DNA from: Paractinoplanes maris
GTDB taxonomy: Bacteria > Actinomycetota > Actinomycetes > Mycobacteriales > Micromonosporaceae
Assembly: GCF_023544465.1 (NCBI RefSeq)
Contig: NZ_JALPVL010000009.1
Span: forward strand, 398,809-462,808
DNA: 64,000 bases
Direction: 5' to 3'
Below, in pieces: positions 16,562 through 24,030 of this stretch (position 1 is its first letter; each line of letters begins with the position of its first letter). Position numbers and translations under genes: made by a program. The notes beneath the pieces were generated by a model. The model saw only the letters and a list, made by a program, of their open reading frames with translations, did not search any database and was not told the DNA's origin.

Positions 16562-17614
16562 TCAGGGCCGGCGGTCGGGGGCCCAGCCGTCGGTGCCGCG
16601 CAAGAAGGCCGGGATCGTCCGGGTGGCCGCCTCGGCCGCGGTGAGCTGAGGGCGGTCCTGGGTGACCAGGGCGCCCGGTCCGAAGTTCCGGAACTCGCCG
16701 AAGCGCGCCGCACGCCACGGCCACGTGCCGAAGTCGCTCCAGGCCGTCGCTCCGATGTGGACGTCGATCCGGGAGTCGCGGATGATGGTCTGCCCGATCG
16801 CGTCCGGGTCCTGGCTGGGATGCCAGGGCCGGCCGAAGAAGACCGTCGCGGGCGGGGCGTCGGTGGTGAAGGCGCACCGGGTGAAGAGGAAGCCGTGCGG
16901 GTTGGCGATGTCGGTGCTGGGCGCGGTCACATAGCCGGCCGGCGTCGACTGCCGGTCGAGTGAGTGCACCCGGCAGCGGTCGAAGACGGCGGTCGCCCGG
17001 CCGAAGATGAAGTCGACGTCGCCCTCGATGTGACAGTCGCGGAAGTAGGCGCGGGCCACCGTCGCGGCCGAGGTGCTGTTGGCGTAGAGCGTGTCCTGGT
17101 TGCCGAGGAACCGTACGCGGGAGAAGGCCACCCGATCGGCCCGGGTCAGCACCGCGACGGCCTGCCGCCCGGTGATCTCGGGGTGGGCCGCCTCGTCGAA
17201 GAGGTTGGCGAACGTCAGGTTGTGCGCCCGGAACCCGGCCCCGTCGACGGTCACCGAGGCGCTGCCGCTCGTCCCCCAGGTGCCGCCGTCGGGGTGGGGC
17301 GTCCCGTTGGCCCGATCGTCCGCGATCACCACGTCCTGCGGCCGCCGCCCCAGCCCGGCCACCGTGACGAACGGCCGGTCAGCCGGGACGACCACCCGTC
17401 CCCGGTACGTGCCGGGCCGGACCCCGATGACGAACGGCGAGCCGTCCGCGGCGTCCACAGCCTCCTGTACGGACGTGAAGTCCCCACTGCCGTCGGCGGC
17501 GACGACGACATCCGCGCGATGGCCGGCCGGCGCCGCGGACGCGGCCCGCCCGCTGAGGGCCGACACCGACGCGACCGCGCCCGTGGTGATCCCGAGAAAC
17601 GTCCGTCTGCGCAT
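16562..17614 (-). CDS. Secreted pectinesterase (carbohydrate esterase family 8)
   Basis: A 350-residue enzyme exported by the Tat route: the N terminus is MRRRTFLGITTG, with a twin arginine before a hydrophobic stretch. The CE8 beta-helix is marked by SGDFTSVQEAVDAA, LGNQDTLYA (catalytic glutamine), DVDFIFGRATAVF (catalytic aspartate) and FFGRPWHP (arginine and tryptophan of the active site). It removes methyl esters from pectin, giving pectate for the lyase encoded nearby. The ATG is preceded by GGAGG; the open frame extends 19 codons upstream but would run through an operator palindrome. The perfect palindrome upstream suggests repression by a sugar-responsive regulator. Confidence 0.94.
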   Translation of the reverse strand: MRRRTFLGITTGAVASVSALSGRAASAAPAGHRADVVVAADGSGDFTSVQEAVDAADGSPFVIGVRPGTYRGRVVVPADRPFVTVAGLGRRPQDVVIADDRANGTPHPDGGTWGTSGSASVTVDGAGFRAHNLTFANLFDEAAHPEITGRQAVAVLTRADRVAFSRVRFLGNQDTLYANSTSAATVARAYFRDCHIEGDVDFIFGRATAVFDRCRVHSLDRQSTPAGYVTAPSTDIANPHGFLFTRCAFTTDAPPATVFFGRPWHPSQDPDAIGQTIIRDSRIDVHIGATAWSDFGTWPWRAARFGEFRNFGPGALVTQDRPQLTAAEAATRTIPAFLRGTDGWAPDRRP

Positions 17615-17633
17615 GCCGCCTCCTCGAACCGGC

Positions 17634-17651
17634 CAGGAAAGGCCTTTCCTG
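17634..17651. promoter_or_regulatory. Perfect 18-bp palindrome upstream of pectinesterase
   Basis: CAGGAAAGGCCTTTCCTG is a perfect inverted repeat 20 bp before the pectinesterase ATG. It shares GGAAAG/CTTTCC halves with the other operators in the window but has GGCC at the centre. A repressor-binding role is inferred from position and symmetry. Confidence 0.65.
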
Positions 17652-17879
17652 CGCAACTTAGAGTTCTTCATCGGCGTAAGTCAATGGATCAGGCGGGTCT
17701 GTCGTAGATCGAATCGATTGGCACACATCATTCCCCCTGAGGCCCCGGAAGCCACGTAACCTAGCGACGTTCGTCTATGCGGGGGCTGACGAACAGGCCG
17801 GCTCGGCGCAGGCAACGCCGCGCTCGCCGGCTGGTGACTGGTGCGCCTCCGATATCCGCACGCGATAACGGGAGGTCAC

Positions 17880-20219
17880 GTGCACCACCACGAATCATCG
17901 CGAGACAGAAGGATCGCCGGCGCCGCGTTGTTGGCGCTGGCGGTCGGCTCGTTCGGGCTGCCGGCGCCGGTCGCCGCCGCCGAGGCCGTGCCCACCTCCG
18001 CCGACTGCACGTCGGTCGCCTCGGAGTGGGCCCGCTGCGCCACCGTGGCGGCGACGTTGAGCAAGGCCCCGGCCGTCGGGCAGCAGGCCCGGCTCAGCAT
18101 CACCGTGGACACCCAGATACCCGTCGACGACCTCACGGTGCGGGTCGCCCTGCCGGCGCCGCTCACCTGGGCCACCGTCCCGACCGGCTTCACCAAGGCC
18201 GGCACGGCGTCGAAACGGCCGTCCGACCTGGGCTCGGTCAGCACCATCACCGCCAAGGTGGCCGCCGTTCCCGGCCGCACCCAGCGGTTCGAGGCCGACG
18301 TCACCGCCGTCGCGGCCGGAGCGACCGTGCTCCGCGCGCAGGCCACGTCGGCCCGGGGCCCGGAGTACGGCAGCACCGAGTTCCACCTGCCCCTCACGAT
18401 CGGAGCCTCGGCGCAGCAGTCGCGGCTGGGGCTGAGCGAGAGCGACGTGGCGAAGGCGAGCCCGCCGGGCACCGTGGCGGTGCCGGCCTACCCCTCGGTG
18501 CCGTACCGGCCCGCGAGCACGGCTCACCTGCCCAAGCCGTTCAGTGACGACCCGCCGGCCGCACCGGGGGCGGCGATCGAACAGCCGACCTGTGTCACCG
18601 CGACGCTCATCTACGCCGACAACACCGGCGCTCCCCACCCGTCCAAGAACCTGCAATACCAGGTCTGGGACGAGGATCTGCTCGGTGACGACCTGCTCGC
18701 CTCCGGTCTGGCCGACGCCCAGGGCTCCTTCCGTGCCTGCTTCTCGAACAACGACGGTCTCGGTGGCGGCGGCCAGGACGTCTACCTCCGGGCGGTCACC
18801 GAGGGTTCGCAATACAAGGTCGAGAACGATGACGACGACCCGTACCAGTACGACACGGCCACCAGGAACAACGTCGGCACCGGCCGGACGATCGGGTTCG
18901 GCACCCTGCAGCCGACCAACGCCGCGCAGATGCCGGCCTACCACGCGTTCGACACGGCCGACACCGCCGCCGCCTGGACGCCGGGCGACTGCTGGGACGA
19001 TCGCGACACCAACTGCCAGAACATCGACATCGAGTGGGAACCGGGCATCAACCGGGGCGCGTTCTACGACCCCGGCTCCGACGAGGTCCGGCTGGGCGCG
19101 CCCGACCCGGCCGAACCGTGGGTGGTCATCCACGAGCTCGGGCACGGCGTGATGGACGACGTCTACGAGGACAACATGCCGCCGAGCGAGCAGCCGGCCT
19201 GCCGCACCCACTTCGTCAACCAGCAGTCCGGGCCCATCTGTGCCTGGGTCGAGGGCTTCGCCGACTGGTACGGCACGGCCGTGCTCAACAACCCCGACAT
19301 CCCCGGTAACCGCGGCAACATCGACACCGCCACCTGGGGCACCCCCGGCTGGAACGACGGCGACCAGGTCGAGGGTCGTGTGGCCGGCTCGCTGTGGGAC
19401 CTGCTGGACACGACCGACGACGGCACCGACACCTACAACGACACCCTGGCCAACGTCTGGGACACCTTCCTCAACGGCCGGGTCACCACGTTCGCGGCCT
19501 ACTGGGCGGCCCGCGGACGCGAGGGCAAGCAGGTCGGCGACCCCGCGCTGGGCTCGCTGTTCCAGAACACGATCGACTACGGCTTCCGTCAGCCGCTCAC
19601 CAGCGGCGCGGCCGTCCAGGGCACCACCCCGCCCAACGATCACAACTACCGCTACGACACCCAGCACCAGGCGTGGTCGGTGGTGGCTGTGCGGCCGCCG
19701 ACGGGTGCGGACGACGACCTGCGCCTCTACGACGACCGGGCACTGACCCAGCTGCTCGGCACCAGCGCGATCGGAACCGACACCGTCGACTTCCTCGCGG
19801 TCAACTCGTCACCGGGACACCGCCCGCTCGGCGACTACTACCCGCAGGTCCGCCGGCTGGCCGGCACCGGGGCCTACACCGTCCAGCTCTTCGACACCGG
19901 TGAGTTGCTGACCGGCACGGCGACCCGGCAGCTGGGCGCGGGCGACGTGGTCACGTCGTGGACCTCGTGCCTGACGGCGAACCAGCAGGTGACGTTCACG
20001 GTCACCCCGGGCGCTGCCACGCAGGACCCGGAGCTGTTCGTGGTCGAGTCCGGTGGCGCCGAGCCGGACGTCAAGTCGCGGGGCGCGGCCACCGCGGCCA
20101 CCCCGGCCGGCCCGGGCCAGCCGGAGCAGGTCGGCTACACGGCACCGGCCGACGGCTGCGTCGGCGTGATCGTGGTCAACAAGGCGGGCGCGGGCACCTA
20201 CACAGTGACCCGGTCCTGA
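17880..20219 (+). CDS. Secreted zinc metalloprotease (HExxH)
   Basis: A 779-residue secreted protein starting at GTG after GGAGG, with a signal peptide ending near residue 35 (VAAAEA). The N-terminal ~200 residues resemble a beta-sandwich/CARDB-like domain. The protease core carries HELGHG (H418, E419, H422) followed about 40 residues later by EGFADWYG, which probably supplies the third zinc ligand. The C-terminal region (about 600-779) is beta-rich (GTGAYTVQLFDTG, GAGTYTVTRS) and resembles accessory binding domains. The peptidase family is uncertain; the motif pair recalls fungalysin-like or related gluzincins. It lies beside the pectinolytic block and ends at a strong hairpin. Confidence 0.85.
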   Translation: MHHHESSRDRRIAGAALLALAVGSFGLPAPVAAAEAVPTSADCTSVASEWARCATVAATLSKAPAVGQQARLSITVDTQIPVDDLTVRVALPAPLTWATVPTGFTKAGTASKRPSDLGSVSTITAKVAAVPGRTQRFEADVTAVAAGATVLRAQATSARGPEYGSTEFHLPLTIGASAQQSRLGLSESDVAKASPPGTVAVPAYPSVPYRPASTAHLPKPFSDDPPAAPGAAIEQPTCVTATLIYADNTGAPHPSKNLQYQVWDEDLLGDDLLASGLADAQGSFRACFSNNDGLGGGGQDVYLRAVTEGSQYKVENDDDDPYQYDTATRNNVGTGRTIGFGTLQPTNAAQMPAYHAFDTADTAAAWTPGDCWDDRDTNCQNIDIEWEPGINRGAFYDPGSDEVRLGAPDPAEPWVVIHELGHGVMDDVYEDNMPPSEQPACRTHFVNQQSGPICAWVEGFADWYGTAVLNNPDIPGNRGNIDTATWGTPGWNDGDQVEGRVAGSLWDLLDTTDDGTDTYNDTLANVWDTFLNGRVTTFAAYWAARGREGKQVGDPALGSLFQNTIDYGFRQPLTSGAAVQGTTPPNDHNYRYDTQHQAWSVVAVRPPTGADDDLRLYDDRALTQLLGTSAIGTDTVDFLAVNSSPGHRPLGDYYPQVRRLAGTGAYTVQLFDTGELLTGTATRQLGAGDVVTSWTSCLTANQQVTFTVTPGAATQDPELFVVESGGAEPDVKSRGAATAATPAGPGQPEQVGYTAPADGCVGVIVVNKAGAGTYTVTRS

Positions 20220-20225
20220 CCGGAG

Positions 20226-20257
20226 GGTTCCGGCGGGCCGACCGGCCCGCCGGAACC
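20226..20257 (+). terminator. Hairpin terminator after the metalloprotease gene
   Basis: A perfect 14-bp stem (GGTTCCGGCGGGCC and its complement) with a GACC loop begins 7 bp after the stop codon. Confidence 0.8.
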
Positions 20258-20285
20258 GCTCTGCCCCGAGGAGCGTCCGACCACG

Positions 20286-21032
20286 ATGAGTCGCAGACTG
20301 CCGCTGTACGCCGTACTGATGCTGTCACTGCTGGTGGCGTGCGGCCCGGGCGAACCACCCGCTGCTCCGGCCGGCCCGGCCACCGTGATCGTGACGGTCG
20401 ACCGGGGTGGTGGCCTGGCGCCGCCGGTCGAGCGGTGGACGCTCCCGGACCTGACCCTCTTCGGCGACGGAACCGCGGTGGTGCGGGGCGAGACCCGCGG
20501 CGCCGTGCTGACCGGCATCCGGCGTACCGTCCCGCCCGACCGGATCACCGAGCTGTACCGGCTCGCCGACCGGGCCGGCCTCTTCGAGGACCACGTCTAC
20601 GACCGCGACATCCAGGACGGTGACGTGCTGACCGTCCGGATCGCTGACCAGGCCGGAATCCACGAGACCACGGTGGTGGGCCCGGGCGAGGACGACGGCG
20701 GCGATCGCGGCGAGGTCCGGGAGTTCGCCGACGCGGCCCTCGGCAGCGGCACCGACGCGGGCGACTACCAGCCCGAGCAGTACGCGGTGCTGGTCATGGC
20801 CGGTTCGGACGGCCGGGGCGAGGCTCGCCCGTGGCCCCTCGCCGTGCCGCTGTCCGCGCTGCCCGGCGCCCCGGCGCAACCCTGCCAGGTGCTCGGGCGC
20901 AGCGAAGCCGAGCCGCTGCTGCCCGCGCTGCGCGACGCCGGCCCGGACACCCGCTGGGACGCCGAAGGCCACCGCGTGACGCTGGTGGTCCGCCCGCTGC
21001 TACCCGGCGAACAGACCTGCGCCGACCTGTGA
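20286..21032 (+). CDS. Predicted lipoprotein of unknown function
   Basis: A 248-residue protein with a signal peptide and lipobox LLVAC at about residue 19. The mature part contains IVTVDRGGGLAPPVERW, TLFGDGTAVVRGE and ITELYRLADRAGLFED, a pattern common in secreted actinobacterial proteins of unknown function. Two further cysteines near the C terminus (QPCQVLG, EQTCADL) could form a disulfide. The gene follows the metalloprotease after a terminator, so it probably has its own promoter in the 28-bp gap or depends on read-through. No enzymatic motif is visible. Confidence 0.8.
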   Translation: MSRRLPLYAVLMLSLLVACGPGEPPAAPAGPATVIVTVDRGGGLAPPVERWTLPDLTLFGDGTAVVRGETRGAVLTGIRRTVPPDRITELYRLADRAGLFEDHVYDRDIQDGDVLTVRIADQAGIHETTVVGPGEDDGGDRGEVREFADAALGSGTDAGDYQPEQYAVLVMAGSDGRGEARPWPLAVPLSALPGAPAQPCQVLGRSEAEPLLPALRDAGPDTRWDAEGHRVTLVVRPLLPGEQTCADL

Positions 21033-21072
21033 GCGGGTCGTGCTCCTTCGGCCGGTCCGTCCGCAATGGATG

Positions 21073-21120
21073 ACTCCACGCCCGGAACGGGGGCTCCGGG
21101 CGGCATCGCGCGTGTGGAGT
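21073..21120. terminator. Two-tier inverted repeat between convergent genes
   Basis: ACTCCAC (21073) pairs with GTGGAGT (21114), and inside it GCCCGGA (21080) pairs with TCCGGGC (21095). It lies between the lipoprotein and LuxR genes and probably terminates both. Confidence 0.6.
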
Positions 21121-21145
21121 AGGACTCCCGCCGGGTTGGTGAAGC

Positions 21146-23929
21146 TCAGCCGTCCAGGTCGTGCAGCATGTTGGCGAGCTGGATGCGGGACGTGATGCTG
21201 AGCTTGGTGAAGGCGTGCCGCAGGTGGGTGCTGACCGTGTGCGGCGAGAGGCAGAGCCGGCGGGCTGCGTCCCGGTTCGTGGCACCGGAGGCGACCAGAC
21301 GCACCACCTGCAGCTCGGCGTTGGTCAGGCTCGCCCAACCGGTGCTGGGCCGGGTGGTGGTGGTGACCCGGCGCGGCGTCCCGTTCGACCGCAGGAGCCG
21401 GCCGGTCCGCTGGGCGTCGGCGACGGCCCCGGTGGCGGAGAAGGCGTCGAAGGCGTCGTTGAGCAGATCCAGGCCCTCGGCGTACGGGCCTTCGCGCAGC
21501 ATCATCTCGGCGGCGTCCTGTGCGGCCTGCGCGGCCAGCAAGGGACGTTCCGCGGTCGTGTGCATCCGGCCGGCCGCACGCAGCCGGGGGACGTCCTCGG
21601 TGAACAGGCCGAACAGGTGCTCCGCGGTGGCGGCATAGGCCGGGGCCTTGCCGGTCCCGGCAGCCAGCGTCATTGCCACGGCCGTGAGGCGCTCGACGAG
21701 GACGCGGTCCTGGCCGGCTATGGCGGCGCGGGCGACCGCGATGAGGAACGCCATGTCGGCCGGGAGCGGCATCGGGGCCGGCAGCAGCGGTTCGCCGGCG
21801 AGCAACCGGCAGGACTGCGCCGGGTCGCCCCGGCGGGCCGCGGTCATCGCCAGGACCCGGGTGGCCCAGCACCGTTCGACGGTGTTGCCGGTGGTGCGCA
21901 GTTGCCGGGCCACACCGGCGGCCGACTTGGCCAGGTCCTTGTCGCCCACGTGGGCGGCCAGCCCGGCCGCGGTGACCATCCGCAGGACCGCGACGACACC
22001 CCGGTCCCGGTCCGTCCCGGCGCCGTCGAGACCGGCCCGGGCCGCGGCCAGCCGGCCCGACGCCAGGTGGGCCTGAGCGCGGATCTGGGTGGCCAGGTCG
22101 GCCTGGGGTCCGTTCCGTTCCCGCCGGGCCTGACGCAGGCATTCGGTCGCCGCGGCGTCACCCTCCGGCCCCCGTCCGAGGCAGTGCCACAGGTCCGCGG
22201 CGAACGGGTCGAGCCCTGGCCGGGGATCCGCACAGCGGTCGAGCAGGGCCGCTGCCGCGTCGCCGTGACCCCGGGCGGCCTCCGCCCCGGCCAGGGCGAG
22301 CCGGGCGTACGTCGTGGTGTCGGTGTCGGTGTCGCCCAGCTCGGCTGCCTCGGCCAGCGCCTGACGAGCGGAGCGGCCGGCCGCCTCGTGGTCACCGCTC
22401 AGCATCAGGTGGCAGGCGAGCCGGCCGCGATGCCGGGCCCGGACGAGAGGGGGGAGATGCGGAAGATCAAGGCTGATCCGGTTGTCCCGCAGGCGCGCGA
22501 CCAGTGGCCGGGCCGCCATGCCGGACAGGGCCAGTCGCAGCGCGGCCTCCTGCTCGGCCGGTGGCGGCCCGGCCAGGGCCCGCTCGGTGAGCTGCGTGGC
22601 CTCCGCCGTCCGGTGAGCGCGATGCAGCAGGTCGGCGGCGTCCGTCAGCGTCGGCAGGTGGGCCGGGTCGTCCGCGGCCAGCAGGTCGAGGGCCCGCAGG
22701 CACAAGTCGGCCGCGGCCGAGGCGTCGGAGCAGGCCAGCCTGCGGGCCAGGTCACGCAGGGTGGCGGCCGCGGCCCGATCGCCCGGTCCGGCTCCCTCGG
22801 TGAACGCCGCGGCGATGTCGGACGGGTCGGCCCCGGTGTCCACCAGCACGTCGGCTGCCGCCCGTTGCAGGGCCCGGCGCAGCGATCCCGGCAGGGCCTC
22901 GCGGGTGGCGTGGCGAAGCAGCTCCGGGCTGAACCGCATCGCACCGTGGTCGATGGCCAGAAGACCCGCGCGGATCGCCTCGTCGAGGGGCTCGATCAGG
23001 TCGGCCGGATGGATCCGCATCAGCCCGGCCAGTTGCTCCGCCGTGAACCGGGCGGGCAGGACGGCCGCGACCTGGATGAGCAGCCGGGTCTCGCGGCTCA
23101 GTGGCGTGAGTTGCTCGTCCACGGCCCGGGCGAGGCGGCGCGGCAGTCGTCCGCCGACCACGGTGGCGCACCCGTCGGCGACGAGCAGCCGGTCGTCCTC
23201 GCGGAGCCCGTGCACCAGCGCCAGGAGCCAGTAGGGATGCCCGTCGACCCGGCCCACCAGGTCGAGCAACGGGGGCGAGGCGACCGCGCGGGTGACGTCC
23301 TCGACCACGCTGACCACGGCCGGCGGCGGTAGGGAAGCGAGCCGGAGGGTCTCGGCACCGGCGCTGGACAGGTGCCCGAACAGATCGCCGACCTCCGGAG
23401 CGGCCTGGCCGAGCCGGGCGGCCAGCACCCAGAGGATCGCCGCCCGGGCGAGCTGGGCCGCCAGCACCCGGACAGCGGCGACCGTGCCGGCGTCGGCCCA
23501 TTGCAGATCGTCCAGGACGACGACGAGCGGGGTGCCCGCCGCCTGCTTCTCCAGAGCGTGCCGCAGGTCGTGCACCATCCAGTAGGACAGATCGTCGCGA
23601 CGGCTCAGGTCCCGGGCCGACCGGAGGTCGCCGATCGGTGGCTCGGCGTTCAGCATGGCGGTGAGCAGGGGAGCGAACGGCATCGCGGGCCGGCCGGGGA
23701 TCGCCTGGGCGTGCAGGACCCGCAGTCCGGCCCGCCCGGCCCGGTGGCGCAACTCCTCCAGCAGCCGCGTCTTGCCCAGGCCCGGAGCGCCGTCGAGCAG
23801 CAGGACGCCGCCCCACCCGCCCCGCACGGCCGCCAGACGCTCGTCGACGACCTCCAGTTCCGCCTCCCGCCCGCGCAGTCCGGGGAGCCGGGCCGGTCGG
23901 GCCGGATCGGTCAGTGTCTGTTCGGTCAT
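21146..23929 (-). CDS. Large ATP-binding LuxR-family regulator (LAL), first of two
   Basis: A 927-residue regulator. An N-terminal AAA-type ATPase domain has Walker A at residues 47-54 (GAPGLGKT) and a Walker B-like LVVVLDDLQWAD about 100 residues later. A long helical, TPR-like middle region follows, rich in LxxA repeats. The last ~60 residues form a LuxR helix-turn-helix (LTNAELQVVRLVASGATN, then LCLSPHTVSTHLRHAF). ATG was chosen because GGAG lies just upstream; the frame stays open for a further 157 codons without family similarity. LAL proteins are ATP-dependent activators of sugar catabolism or antibiotic clusters. The target is unknown. Confidence 0.92.
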   Translation of the reverse strand: MTEQTLTDPARPARLPGLRGREAELEVVDERLAAVRGGWGGVLLLDGAPGLGKTRLLEELRHRAGRAGLRVLHAQAIPGRPAMPFAPLLTAMLNAEPPIGDLRSARDLSRRDDLSYWMVHDLRHALEKQAAGTPLVVVLDDLQWADAGTVAAVRVLAAQLARAAILWVLAARLGQAAPEVGDLFGHLSSAGAETLRLASLPPPAVVSVVEDVTRAVASPPLLDLVGRVDGHPYWLLALVHGLREDDRLLVADGCATVVGGRLPRRLARAVDEQLTPLSRETRLLIQVAAVLPARFTAEQLAGLMRIHPADLIEPLDEAIRAGLLAIDHGAMRFSPELLRHATREALPGSLRRALQRAAADVLVDTGADPSDIAAAFTEGAGPGDRAAAATLRDLARRLACSDASAAADLCLRALDLLAADDPAHLPTLTDAADLLHRAHRTAEATQLTERALAGPPPAEQEAALRLALSGMAARPLVARLRDNRISLDLPHLPPLVRARHRGRLACHLMLSGDHEAAGRSARQALAEAAELGDTDTDTTTYARLALAGAEAARGHGDAAAALLDRCADPRPGLDPFAADLWHCLGRGPEGDAAATECLRQARRERNGPQADLATQIRAQAHLASGRLAAARAGLDGAGTDRDRGVVAVLRMVTAAGLAAHVGDKDLAKSAAGVARQLRTTGNTVERCWATRVLAMTAARRGDPAQSCRLLAGEPLLPAPMPLPADMAFLIAVARAAIAGQDRVLVERLTAVAMTLAAGTGKAPAYAATAEHLFGLFTEDVPRLRAAGRMHTTAERPLLAAQAAQDAAEMMLREGPYAEGLDLLNDAFDAFSATGAVADAQRTGRLLRSNGTPRRVTTTTRPSTGWASLTNAELQVVRLVASGATNRDAARRLCLSPHTVSTHLRHAFTKLSITSRIQLANMLHDLDG

Positions 23930-24030
23930 GGCGGCGCTCCTCGACTTCGATGAGGTGGGGCGACCGTCATCGTCGGACCGGGCCCGCCGTGCTCGCGTCC
24001 GCCAAGTGCACAGTCCAGGCCGTGCGTGAC

